Below are positions 55,733-64,000 of a stretch of 64,000 nt of DNA, piece by piece (positions within the stretch are counted from its first letter, which is position 1; each line of letters starts with the position of its first letter). The stretch is from assembly GCA_017347485.1 (NCBI GenBank), contig AP021857.1:3019390-3083389 (forward strand), given 5' to 3'. The notes beneath the pieces are model-generated. The model worked only from the letters and a program-made list of their open reading frames with translations. It did not search any database and was not told the DNA's origin. The position numbers were made by a program, and so were the translations under genes. The stretch is from Candidatus Desulfobacillus denitrificans (GTDB taxonomy: Bacteria; Pseudomonadota; Gammaproteobacteria; Burkholderiales; Rhodocyclaceae).

Positions 55733-58333
55733 ATGCGAGATCCCGCCGCCCATCCCCCGAAAATCGGGAAATTCGACATCCTCCGCGTCCTCGGCAAGGG
55801 GGCGCAAAGCGTCGTATACCTGGCCCACGATGCCCACCTGCAGCGCGAGGTGGCGATCAAGTCGCTGCACCTGGACAAGCGGGACGAGGCGCGCAAGCAG
55901 GCCCTGATCGACGAGGCGCGCACCGTCAGCCGGCTGCGCCACCCCAACATCGTGCCAATCTTCGATGCCGGCGAGCAGGACGGCGACCCCTATCTGGTGT
56001 TCGAGTACGTCGAGGGCCGCAGCCTCGCCGACCGGCTGCGCGACAGCGGGGGCCTGCCGGCGCCGCGCGCCGTCGAGACGATGCTGCAGATCCTCGACGC
56101 CGTCGAGCACGCCCACCGCCACGGCATCATCCACCGCGACCTGAAGCCGTCGAACATCCTGATGAACGCCGACGGCGTGCCGCGCGTGATGGACTTCGGC
56201 ATCGCCGTGCGCGTGAACCAGGACGGCTCGCCCGGCATCGGCGAGGGCATCCTCGGCACGCCGGCCTACCTGGCGCCGGAATGCATCAACGAGGGCCACG
56301 CCAGCGTGCAGTCGGATGTCTTTTCCGCCGGCCTGATCCTGTGCGAGCTGGTCACCGGCAAGCCGGTGGTGGGCGGCAAGAGCGTGCTGACCGTCCTGCA
56401 CCGCATGTCCTCCGAGCCGATCCGCCTGCCGCCGGAGGCCGCCGGCGTGGTGGACGACCGCCTCGGCGACATCATCCTCAAGGCCACGGCGATGGACACC
56501 GCGGCGCGCTATGCCGATGTCGCCGCCCTGCGCGACGCCCTCAAGGCCTGGCTGACGCCGCGGGAGGAAGAGGCGCCGGCGCGTGCCGGCGAGGGCGGCA
56601 AGCAATCGACGCTGGATTTCCTGCTGCGGCGCATGCGCCACAAGAGCGACTTCCCGGCGCTGTCCGAGGCGATCTCGACCATCAACCGGCTCGCCGCCTC
56701 GGAGCAGGAAAGCGTCTCCTCGCTCTCGAATACGATCCTGAAGGACGTCGCGCTGACCAACAAGCTGATGCGCCTGGTGAACGCCGCCTACTACAAGCAG
56801 GCCGGTGGCGGCACCATCAGCACCATCTCGCGCGCCGTGATGATCCTCGGCTTCGGCACGGTGCGCTCGATCGCCACCTCGCTGATCCTCATGGAGCACC
56901 TGCAGAACCAGGGCCAGGCGACGCAGCTGCGCGAGGAGTTCGTGCGCGCCATCATGAGCGGCATCCTGGCGCGCGACATGGCGAAGAAGGGCATGGCGAA
57001 GGACTTCGAGGAAGCCTTCATCTGCTCGATGTTCCACAACCTCGGCCGCATGCTGGCCTGCTTCTACTTCCCCGACGAGACCGTGGAGGTGCGCAAGCAG
57101 CAGGCCCAGCAGGGCGGCAGCGAGGCCATGGCCTCGGCCAGGGTGCTGGGCATCTCCTACGAGGAGCTGGGCATCGGCGTGGCGCGCAGCTGGGGTTTCC
57201 CCGACAGCATGGTCGGCAGCATGCGCCGGCTGCCCGACGGCGCCGTCAAGAAGTCGCCCAACCCGAACGAGCGGCTGCGCCAGCTGGCCGGCCTGTCGGA
57301 CGAGTTGTGCGCCGTGTTCGAGCAGGTGCCGGCGGACAAGCAGAAAAGCGAATTGGAGAAGATCAGCCGGCGCTTCGGCGACTGCATCCCCCTCGACCAG
57401 GAACAGCTCGAGCAGACCGTCAAGCGCTCGCTGGAGGAAGTCGTCAGCTACACGGCGGCGATCCGCCTCAACCTGCAGCAAAGCGCGCTCGGCCGGCAGA
57501 TCAGCGCCTGGAGCGGGAAGGCCCCGGAGGCCGCGCCGGCCGCCGCGGAAGCGTCCGGCACCAGCATCCCGGGCAACCTGACGCGGACGGCAATCGTCGC
57601 CCCCGAGGCAGCCGAGCCTTCGGCAACCGCGGCGGCCACGACGGCCGGCCCCAGCCTCGAGGAAACCCAATCCATCCTCAACGCCGGCATCCAGGACATC
57701 ACCGGCTCGCTGGTGGGCGACTACGCCCTCGCCGACATCCTGCGCATCATCATCGAGACCATGTACCGCGGCATCGGCTTCCAGCACGTCCTGCTGTGCA
57801 TCAAGGATGCCCGCAGCAACAGCATGGCGGCCAAGTTCGGCTTCGGGGCGGAAATCGAGGAAATCGTCCGCCGCTTCAGATTCCCCCTCGGCGGCAAGAA
57901 GGACATCTTCGACGTGGCGCTCAGCCGCGGCGCCGACATCCTCATCTCCGACATCCGCGACCCGAAGATCAGCGGCCACATCCCGGAATGGTTCGGCAAG
58001 GCGGTGGCGGCGGAGACCTTCATCCTCTTCCCGCTGGTGATCAAGAACGCCCCGGTCGGGCTGATCTACGCCGACAAGCCGCGCGCCGGCGAGCTGGCCA
58101 TTCCGGAAAACATCCTCTCCATGCTGCGGGCGCTGCGCAACCAGGCGGTGCTGGCGATCAAGCAAGCGCCTTCCCCCTCACCCCCTTGGGGGAAAAAAGC
58201 CCTCCCCCCATCCCCCGCCCCAAGGGCGGGGGCGACCAGTCACCTCCCCCGCTCGGCGGGGGAGGAAGGGAGGGGGTGCCCACGCTTATCCCGCGCTAGC
58301 GCGGGGCGGCCCGGCGGCGGAACGTCACGGTAG
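55733..58333 (+). CDS. Ser/Thr kinase-HDOD-GAF fusion protein with repeat-derived tail
   Basis: An 866-residue cytoplasmic signalling protein with three parts. Residues 12-275 are a eukaryotic-type kinase (LGKGAQSVV, VAIK, IIHRDLKPSNIL, MDFGIAV, GTPAYLAPE). Residues about 300-500 are an HDOD domain (DFPALSEAISTINRLAASEQ, NKLMRLVNAAYY, AVMILGFGTVRSIATS). Residues about 650-810 are GAF-like (ADILRIIIETMYRGIGFQHVLLCI). HDOD proteins are linked to signalling and virulence control. The last about 50 residues are encoded by hairpin-rich repeat copy E and are not part of any domain. No transmembrane helix. Its stop overlaps the convergent slt gene by 9 bases. Confidence 0.87.
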   Translation: MRDPAAHPPKIGKFDILRVLGKGAQSVVYLAHDAHLQREVAIKSLHLDKRDEARKQALIDEARTVSRLRHPNIVPIFDAGEQDGDPYLVFEYVEGRSLADRLRDSGGLPAPRAVETMLQILDAVEHAHRHGIIHRDLKPSNILMNADGVPRVMDFGIAVRVNQDGSPGIGEGILGTPAYLAPECINEGHASVQSDVFSAGLILCELVTGKPVVGGKSVLTVLHRMSSEPIRLPPEAAGVVDDRLGDIILKATAMDTAARYADVAALRDALKAWLTPREEEAPARAGEGGKQSTLDFLLRRMRHKSDFPALSEAISTINRLAASEQESVSSLSNTILKDVALTNKLMRLVNAAYYKQAGGGTISTISRAVMILGFGTVRSIATSLILMEHLQNQGQATQLREEFVRAIMSGILARDMAKKGMAKDFEEAFICSMFHNLGRMLACFYFPDETVEVRKQQAQQGGSEAMASARVLGISYEELGIGVARSWGFPDSMVGSMRRLPDGAVKKSPNPNERLRQLAGLSDELCAVFEQVPADKQKSELEKISRRFGDCIPLDQEQLEQTVKRSLEEVVSYTAAIRLNLQQSALGRQISAWSGKAPEAAPAAAEASGTSIPGNLTRTAIVAPEAAEPSATAAATTAGPSLEETQSILNAGIQDITGSLVGDYALADILRIIIETMYRGIGFQHVLLCIKDARSNSMAAKFGFGAEIEEIVRRFRFPLGGKKDIFDVALSRGADILISDIRDPKISGHIPEWFGKAVAAETFILFPLVIKNAPVGLIYADKPRAGELAIPENILSMLRALRNQAVLAIKQAPSPSPPWGKKALPPSPAPRAGATSHLPRSAGEEGRGCPRLSRASAGRPGGGTSR
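58176..58325 (+). repeat. Dispersed GC-rich repeat, copy E (four hairpins)
   Basis: A run of hairpins: CCCCCTTGGGGG (58181-58192), CCCCCGCCC/GGGCGGGGG (58212-58232), CTCCCCCGC/GCGGGGGAG (58244-58264) and CCCGCGCTAGCGCGGG (58290-58305), followed by GGGGCGGCCCGGCGGCGG, the end module shared with copies A and B. It is read in frame as the kinase C-terminus and may end both convergent transcripts. Confidence 0.8.
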
Positions 58334-60259
58334 GTCCTCGATCTTCGGCGAGTCGCCGTTCTTCGGCCCGACGAAGCCGAGGCGACGCTTGAGCGACTGC
58401 GGCTGGCCGTCGAAGAGGGCCGAGTAATACACCGCGTTGCTCATCACCTTCTTGACATAGTCGCGCGTCTCGTTGAAGGGAATCGTCTCGGCGTAGATGG
58501 CGCCCTCCAGCGGCCTCGCGCCGTCGCGCCACTTGCGCGCGCGGCCCGGCCCGGCATTGTAGGCGGCGGAAGCCAGCACCGGATGGCTGTCCAGCTCGTC
58601 GAGCACCATCTTCAGGTAGTTGGTGCCGAGCGTGACGTTGACATCGGTGTCGTTGGTGCGGCCGGGATGGTAATCCTTCAGGCCGATCTTCTTCGCCACC
58701 CAGCTGGCGGTCTTCGGCATCAGCTGCATCAGCCCCTTGGCGCCGACCACCGACCTGGCGTTGGTGATGAAGCGGCTTTCCTGGCGCATCAGGCCGTAGA
58801 CCCAGCCCTGGTCGAGCTGCAGCGCCCGCGCCTTCGGCTCGACGTGCTCGCGGAAGGGCGCCAGGTAACGCATGGAAAAATCGTGCAGCGCCAGGGTGCG
58901 GTCGGCGGTATTGATGGCGCGGTCGAAAATCTCGTTCTGGCGGGCGAATTCCGCCGCCGCCAGCAGCTTCGCGTCGTCCATCCCGCGCAGGGTCCAGTTC
59001 CACTCGCGCACGCCCTCGGTGCGCAGGTCGACGCGGAACAGCGCCATGGCGCGGCGGATGCCCGGCAGGGCGGCGACCGCCTTCACCTCGTCGCCGGAAG
59101 GCTTTTGCGCCTGCGGCGGCAGGCGGATCGCGCGCCCGAGTTCGTCGTCGGCGAGATTGCCGTAGAAGTTCGGCTGGCCGGCGATGCGCTGGTACAGCGC
59201 CCGCGCCTCGTCGGTCCGGCCCAGCGCCGCGTGGGCGCGGCCGAGCCAGTAGATCCAGTCCGGCTGGGCCTGCATCGCCGGCGGCATCTGCTCGATGGCC
59301 TCGTGCACCAGCGCCCAGTTCTGCGCGCGCAGTCCGGCGCGCGCCTTCCAGGCCACCTGCTCATCCGACAGCGGCGCCTTGCCGGCCTGGAGATACCAGC
59401 CGACCGCCTCGGGCAGGTGCCTGAGCCCGCCCTGCCAGCCGAGCTGGGCATAGATGTAAGCATTGTCCGCCGCGGAGAACCTGTCCTTGATGGCATCCCA
59501 CTGGCGCGCCGCCTGGACGGGATCGTTGCGGGCGGTGCGCTGGATGGCATACAAGGCCATCTCGCGGCCCGGGCGGCTCGCGGCGAAGTTGGCCGGCTGC
59601 ATGGCCAGGTGGTGCAAGGGCTTGTCGGCGATCGCGTCGAGGGTCTTGGCGGAGGGCGCCTGGCCGGCCGGCAGGTAGCCGGCGACGGCCTTCGCCGCAC
59701 CGAGCTTCTTCGCCTCCAGCAGACGGCGCAGACGCTCCCAGATGTCGTCGGCGCCGAGGCGCTTGTCGGCGATCAGCTGCTCCATCAGGGGCGTGCAGGC
59801 CTCCGGCAGTTCCGCGGCGGCGAACCAAAGCGGCCGCGCTTCCTCCAGCGCGCCGAGGTCGGCCAGGCGCAGGCGGTTCTGCAGGGCGTAGCAGGTGATT
59901 TCCTGGTCGGCCTGGACCAGCGGCGGGTACTCGGCCTCGAAGGCATCCCACTCGCGGCGCTTGCCCAGCACCTTCAGCCATTCGCCGCGCAGCTTGTCGG
60001 CGAGGTAGCTGCCTGCCTGGCGCGACAGGAAGTCGCGCAGCTCGTCGGCAGCGGCCTCCTCGAGACGCAGGCGCAGCAGCCAGTATTCGACGTAAGGTTC
60101 CAGCTCGTGGCCGCGCACCGCCTCGAGCTGCTTGGCGAGCTTCACGCGGTCGCCGCGCTGGACGGCGTCCTTCGCCGCCAGCACCCTGTCGTCCCCGCTC
60201 GCCGCATGGAGCGTGGAAGCCGCGGCCAGCAGGGCGAGGGCGCACAACAGGCTCTTCAT
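58325..60259 (-). CDS. slt: Soluble lytic murein transglycosylase
   Basis: A 644-residue periplasmic enzyme with a signal peptide (1-19, ending LHAA), a long superhelical ring of helices (about 20-440), and a C-terminal SLT catalytic domain with the Glu in RQESRF and the motifs GLMQLMPKTA and ASAAYNAGPGR. It cleaves peptidoglycan, forming 1,6-anhydromuramyl ends. An ATG ten codons upstream (MVSGLKQLYR) is possible and has GGAA before it. Divergent from the cyclo-ligase gene. Confidence 0.93.
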   Translation of the reverse strand: MKSLLCALALLAAASTLHAASGDDRVLAAKDAVQRGDRVKLAKQLEAVRGHELEPYVEYWLLRLRLEEAAADELRDFLSRQAGSYLADKLRGEWLKVLGKRREWDAFEAEYPPLVQADQEITCYALQNRLRLADLGALEEARPLWFAAAELPEACTPLMEQLIADKRLGADDIWERLRRLLEAKKLGAAKAVAGYLPAGQAPSAKTLDAIADKPLHHLAMQPANFAASRPGREMALYAIQRTARNDPVQAARQWDAIKDRFSAADNAYIYAQLGWQGGLRHLPEAVGWYLQAGKAPLSDEQVAWKARAGLRAQNWALVHEAIEQMPPAMQAQPDWIYWLGRAHAALGRTDEARALYQRIAGQPNFYGNLADDELGRAIRLPPQAQKPSGDEVKAVAALPGIRRAMALFRVDLRTEGVREWNWTLRGMDDAKLLAAAEFARQNEIFDRAINTADRTLALHDFSMRYLAPFREHVEPKARALQLDQGWVYGLMRQESRFITNARSVVGAKGLMQLMPKTASWVAKKIGLKDYHPGRTNDTDVNVTLGTNYLKMVLDELDSHPVLASAAYNAGPGRARKWRDGARPLEGAIYAETIPFNETRDYVKKVMSNAVYYSALFDGQPQSLKRRLGFVGPKNGDSPKIEDLP

Positions 60260-60313
60260 TCGATATAGTTGCTTCAAGCCACTCACCATCGATTCCAGAA
60301 TAGCACACCGCGC

Positions 60314-60931
60314 ATGAGCGACCCTGCCGACGCCGACCCACTGCGCGCCTATCGCGCCGAACTGCGCAGCCGCCTGATCGCGGCGCGCGAGGCCCTGCCG
60401 GCGGATCGGCACGCGCAGTTGTCGCAAAGCATAGAACGGCATCTCGGCGCCCTGGTTGACGTCCTCGCCCCGGCCGTGCTCGCCTTCTGCTGGCCCTTCC
60501 GCGACGAATTCGACGCCCGCGACCTGGTCACGGCACGCCTCGCCGGCGGCCTGCGTGCCTGCCTGCCGGTGGTGGTGGACAACGGCCTGCCGCTGGAATT
60601 CCGCGAATGGACGCCGGAAAGCGAAATGGTCGAGGACCGCTACGGCATCCACGTCCCGGCGCGGGGCGAAACCTTGCGGCCCGACGCGATCCTCATGCCG
60701 CTCAACGCCTTCGACGCGGCCGGTTACCGCCTCGGCTACGGCGGCGGCTACTTCGACCGCAGCCTGGCCGCCCTTTCCCCGCGCCCGCGCGCCGTCGGCG
60801 TCGGCTTCGAGTTGGCCCGCGTTTCAAGCATCCGGCCGCAGGACTACGACCTGCCGATGGACTACATCGTTACGGAAGAAGGCGTGTTTTCGGTTGAAGC
60901 CGGCCGGCTTCAACCGAGGAACATCCGGTAG
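60314..60931 (+). CDS. 5-formyltetrahydrofolate cyclo-ligase
   Basis: A 205-residue enzyme that converts 5-formyl-THF to methenyl-THF with ATP. RSRLIAAREALPAD begins the conserved core; the phosphate-binding GYRLGYGGGYFDR is present near residue 140-152. Length is normal for the YgfA/MTHFS family. The end overlaps the convergent ilvA by 22 bases. Confidence 0.92.
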   Translation: MSDPADADPLRAYRAELRSRLIAAREALPADRHAQLSQSIERHLGALVDVLAPAVLAFCWPFRDEFDARDLVTARLAGGLRACLPVVVDNGLPLEFREWTPESEMVEDRYGIHVPARGETLRPDAILMPLNAFDAAGYRLGYGGGYFDRSLAALSPRPRAVGVGFELARVSSIRPQDYDLPMDYIVTEEGVFSVEAGRLQPRNIR

Positions 60932-62418
60932 GCCGGGTTCTTCGTTTCGTCCCAGTTGGCGTAGCCGAGGCGCTTGAGGAAGGCGCGGAAGGCCGGCTTC
61001 TCGCGCGGCGGCACCTGCATGCCGACCAGCACGCGGCCGTAGTCGGCGCCGTGGTTGCGATAGTGGAACAGCGAGATGTTCCAGCCCGCGCTCATGCTGT
61101 CGAGGAAGTTCATCAGCGCCCCGGGGCGCTCCGGAAACTCGAAGCGGTAGATCAGCTCGTGGTCCACCGGCGCGTGGCCGCCGACCATGTGGCGCACGTG
61201 CAGCTTGGCCATCTCGTCCTCGGTCAGGTCCAGCGTGTCGAGGCCGTGGCGGCGCAGGGCGTCGACCAGCTTCAGCGATTCCGCCCGGCTGCCGACCTGC
61301 ACGCCGACGAAGACGTGCGCCTCGCGCGGGTCGGCGAAGCGGTAGTTGAACTCGGTGACGTTGCGCGCGCCGAGCAGGCGACAGAACTTCCGGAAGCTGC
61401 CCGGCGTCTCGGGGATCGTCACCGCCAGCACCGCCTCGCGCTGCTCGCCCACCTCGGCGCGCTCGGCGACGAAGCGCAGGCGGTCGAAGTTGGTGTTGGC
61501 GCCGGTGGCCACCGCCACCAGCGTCCGGTTGCGCAGCTTGTGCTTCGCCGCCCAGGCCTTGGCGCCGGCGATGGCCAGCGCGCCGGCCGGCTCGAGGATC
61601 GAGCGGGTGTCCTCGAAGACGTCCTTGATGGCGGCGCAGATGGCGTCGGTGTCGACGAGGACCGTGTCGTCGACCACTTCCCGGCACAGGCGGAAGGTTT
61701 CCTCGCCGACCTGCTTCACCGCCACGCCGTCGGCGAACAGCCCCACCTGGGCAAGACGCACGCGGCGGCCGGCGGCCAGCGAGCGCGCCATGGCATCGGC
61801 ATCGGCCGGCTCGACGCCGATCACCTTGATCTCCGGCCGCAGGCGCTTGACGTAGGCGCCGATGCCCGAGATCAGGCCGCCGCCGCCGACGGGCACGAAG
61901 AGGGCGTGGATCGGCCGGGTGTGCTGGCGCAGGATCTCCATGCCGATGGTGCCCTGGCCGGCGATCACCTCGGGGTCGTCGTAGGGGTGCACGAAAGTCA
62001 GGCGGCGCTTCTTCTCCAGTGCCAGCGCGTGGCGATAGGCCTCGTCGTAGGAGTCGCCCGCCAGCACCACCTCGGCCCCGCGCGCCACCACGGCGTTGAT
62101 CTTGATCTGCGGCGTCGTCACCGGCATGACGATCGCCGCCTTGCAGCCCAGCCGCTGCGCCGCCAGCGCCACGCCCTGGGCATGGTTGCCGGCCGAGGCG
62201 GTGATGACGCCGCGCCTCAGGGCCGCCGGCGCGAGATGCGCCATCTTGTTGTAGGCGCCGCGCAGTTTGAAGGAGAACACTTCCTGCATGTCCTCGCGCT
62301 TGAGCAGCAGGGTGTTGTGCAGGCGCGCGGAAAGGTTCGGTGCGGCCTCGAGCGGCGACTCGATCGCCACGTCGTAGACCTGCGCGTTGAGGATTTTGGT
62401 GAGGTAGTCGATGGCCAT
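60910..62418 (-). CDS. ilvA: Biosynthetic threonine ammonia-lyase
   Basis: A 502-residue PLP enzyme forming 2-oxobutanoate for isoleucine. The PLP lysine is Lys51 in SFKLRGAYNK; GGGGLISG binds phosphate. Two ACT-like regulatory domains occupy about 325-500 (AVLAVTIPETPGSFRKF and FEFPERPGALMNF), so feedback control by isoleucine and valine is expected. The first residues MAIDYLTKILNAQVYDVA match the betaproteobacterial form. Confidence 0.95.
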   Translation of the reverse strand: MAIDYLTKILNAQVYDVAIESPLEAAPNLSARLHNTLLLKREDMQEVFSFKLRGAYNKMAHLAPAALRRGVITASAGNHAQGVALAAQRLGCKAAIVMPVTTPQIKINAVVARGAEVVLAGDSYDEAYRHALALEKKRRLTFVHPYDDPEVIAGQGTIGMEILRQHTRPIHALFVPVGGGGLISGIGAYVKRLRPEIKVIGVEPADADAMARSLAAGRRVRLAQVGLFADGVAVKQVGEETFRLCREVVDDTVLVDTDAICAAIKDVFEDTRSILEPAGALAIAGAKAWAAKHKLRNRTLVAVATGANTNFDRLRFVAERAEVGEQREAVLAVTIPETPGSFRKFCRLLGARNVTEFNYRFADPREAHVFVGVQVGSRAESLKLVDALRRHGLDTLDLTEDEMAKLHVRHMVGGHAPVDHELIYRFEFPERPGALMNFLDSMSAGWNISLFHYRNHGADYGRVLVGMQVPPREKPAFRAFLKRLGYANWDETKNPAYRMFLG

Positions 62419-62542
62419 AGCGGCGAAGAGTAGCAGCGCCGGGCGCGCGCCTCAAGGCCATGCGGGCCGCAAGGGTTTGATTCCGCTGCGTGTTGCGTTG
62501 CGGTAAGTTAAAATTCGCTTCTTTGCCGCCGTTCCCGCCCGC

Positions 62543-64000
62543 ATGACCGCCCGACTGCGCGAAATCCCCTACAACTACACCTCGTTCTCCGACCGCGAGA
62601 TCGTCATCCGCCTGCTCGGGGCCGAGGCGTGGCAGGTGCTGGACAAGCTGCGCGCCGAGCGCGTCACCGGCCGCTCGGCGCGCATGCTCTACGAGGTGCT
62701 GGGCGACATCTGGGTGGTGCAGCGCAATCCCTATCTCGAGGACGACCTCCTCGCCAACCGCGACCGCCGCGAGGCGCTGGTCGGCGCCCTGCGCCACCGC
62801 CTGGCCGAGATCGAGAAGCGCCGGCAGGGCAACGAGAGCGTCGCGCAACTGCTGTCGGCAGCGCACGTCGCCGTCGAACGCTTCGCCGCCGCCTTCGCCG
62901 ACACCGCCGCCCTGCGTGCCAGGGTGCTGCGCGCCCTCTCGAAGCACACGCGGCGCGACAACATCTGCTTCGACGGCCTCGCGCGCGTCTCGCACGTCAC
63001 CGACGCCACCGACTGGCGCGTCGAATACCCCTTCGTCGTGCTCTGCCCGGATGCGGAGGACGAGCTCCCCGGCCTGGTGAAGGACTGCATCGCGCTCGGG
63101 CTGACGATCATCCCGCGCGGCGGCGGCACCGGCTACACCGGCGGCGCCGTGCCGCTGGACGCCCGCTCGGCGGTCATCAACACCGAGAAGCTCGACCATC
63201 TCGCCGTGCCGCAGGAACTGACTTTGCCCGGCACGGACCGGCCGTACGCGACCATCCAGTGCGGCGCCGGCGTGGTCACGCGGCGCGTGATGGAAGCGGC
63301 CGAGGAGGCGGGACTCGTCTTCGCCGTCGACCCGACCTCGGCCGACGCCTCCTGCATCGGCGGCAACATCGCCATGAACGCCGGCGGCAAGAAGGCCGTG
63401 CTGTGGGGCACGGCGCTCGACAACCTGGCTTCCTGGAAGATGGTCGATCCCGAGGGCAACTGGCTGGAGGTGGAGCGCCTCGGGCATAACCTGGGAAAAA
63501 TCCACGACCAGGCGCTGGCGAAGTTCCGCGTGCGCCGCAGCGATTCCGCCACCGGCAAGCCGCTCTCGGAGGAAATCCTCGAGGTGCCGGGCAGCCGCTT
63601 CCGCAAGACCGGCCTGGGCAAGGACGTCACCGACAAGTTCCTGGCGGGGCTTCCCGGCGTGCAGAAGGAAGGCTGCGACGGCATCGTCACCTCGGCGCGT
63701 TTCATCCTGCACCGCCTGCCGCCGGTGACGCGCACGGTCTGCCTGGAGTTCTTCGGCCAGGTGCGCGAGGCGGTGCCGGCCATCGTCGAGGTCAAGGATT
63801 TCCTCGAGACGCGCCCCGGCGGCGCCACGCTTGCGGGACTGGAACACCTCGACGAGCGCTACGTGCGCGCGGTCGGCTACGCGACCAAGGCCAAGCGCCA
63901 CGGCCGGCCGAAGATGGTGCTGCTCGGCGACATCGTCGGCGAGGACGAAACCGCCGTCATGCAGGCCGCTTCGCAGGTGGTGAGGATCGCCAACGCCCGC
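62543..64000 (+). CDS. Large FAD-linked oxidase (DUF3683 / D-lactate dehydrogenase-like), partial
   Basis: The first 486 codons of a protein that runs off the right edge. The N-terminus ([20 protein letters not shown]) is the DUF3683 domain; from about residue 165 a PCMH-type FAD-binding domain follows ([19 protein letters not shown]). The betaproteobacterial family is over 1200 residues and adds a C-terminal iron-sulfur/glycolate-oxidase-like part. The substrate is probably a 2-hydroxy acid. It is divergent from ilvA; a TAAAAT sequence lies at 62508-62513. A copy of the recurring word (AACTGACTTT) occurs at 63216. Confidence 0.85.
   Translation, partial: MTARLREIPYNYTSFSDREIVIRLLGAEAWQVLDKLRAERVTGRSARMLYEVLGDIWVVQRNPYLEDDLLANRDRREALVGALRHRLAEIEKRRQGNESVAQLLSAAHVAVERFAAAFADTAALRARVLRALSKHTRRDNICFDGLARVSHVTDATDWRVEYPFVVLCPDAEDELPGLVKDCIALGLTIIPRGGGTGYTGGAVPLDARSAVINTEKLDHLAVPQELTLPGTDRPYATIQCGAGVVTRRVMEAAEEAGLVFAVDPTSADASCIGGNIAMNAGGKKAVLWGTALDNLASWKMVDPEGNWLEVERLGHNLGKIHDQALAKFRVRRSDSATGKPLSEEILEVPGSRFRKTGLGKDVTDKFLAGLPGVQKEGCDGIVTSARFILHRLPPVTRTVCLEFFGQVREAVPAIVEVKDFLETRPGGATLAGLEHLDERYVRAVGYATKAKRHGRPKMVLLGDIVGEDETAVMQAASQVVRIANAR

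Noticed and set aside
60824..63901. A 1025-codon open frame on the minus strand over ilvA and the FAD oxidase
   Set aside because: It is in a different frame from ilvA and antisense to the oxidase. Composition is typical of a shadow frame, and both overlapped genes have clear family signatures.

Overview
The window is one contiguous, gene-dense, GC-rich stretch of a bacterial chromosome. It fits a betaproteobacterium of the Rhodocyclales type, the group of denitrifying degraders of aromatic compounds (inference). The evidence is the phenylphosphate synthase/carboxylase genes of anaerobic phenol degradation at the left edge, the order lptB-rpoN-hpf-ptsN-hprK, ubiB, ttcA, dsbD and the general gene order. 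No rRNA, tRNA or CRISPR was seen.

Layout. (1) 1-5704, minus strand: ppsA-ppsB-ppsC, a UbiD-family carboxylase subunit and ppcD. The run is read from a strong sigma-54 promoter at 5787-5802 and faces a divergent XylR/DmpR-type activator (6106-7884). Three related operator-like sequences lie between them. The operon probably continues past the left edge. (2) 7881-18225: a flavin/PNPOx-like protein, methionine gamma-lyase, a DksA-like protein, UspA, a short-chain dehydrogenase, DsbA, a SPOR protein, ArgS, UbiB, a sodium:solute symporter and an odd repeated membrane protein. (3) 18330-19900: a low-GC type II restriction-modification pair (methylase plus BglII-like nuclease), apparently inserted next to a VanZ-like gene. 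(4) 19890-36749: housekeeping genes in tightly overlapping operons: MazG, a thioredoxin-like ferredoxin, a NodIJ-type ABC exporter, CutA, DsbD, riboflavin synthesis, NusB, ThiL, PgpA, PncC, RecA-RecX, LptB-RpoN-HPF-PtsN-HprK. pgpA has a clear one-base frameshift and nusB has lost its stop codon. (5) 36833-42280: an envelope/signalling module made of a PsiF-repeat protein, two secreted TolB/CsgG-like proteins, a transmembrane Ser/Thr kinase with a FlgT-like outer part, and an adenylate-cyclase/FHA protein. (6) 42323-45398: ttcA, folM, MidA-like methyltransferase. (7) 45399-49903: a scrambled accessory island with a truncated IS630 element ending in a piece of an hlyD gene, the SPASM half of a radical-SAM peptide maturase, a secreted propeller protein, a headless HlyD, and a DUF4258/DUF2283 pair. 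(8) 50143-64000: thioesterase, small proteins, hydrolase, GST, DUF2905, cca, an NDUFA9-like epimerase, a Ser/Thr kinase-HDOD-GAF fusion, Slt, formyl-THF cyclo-ligase, IlvA and the start of a large FAD oxidase.

Two signals run across the whole window. One is a short word, GACTGACTTT, that is far too frequent in GC-rich DNA and occurs both between and inside genes. The other is a family of GC-rich palindromic dispersed repeats, two of which are read in frame inside proteins. The sigma-54 gene (rpoN) and the sigma-54-dependent phenol operon are both present here.
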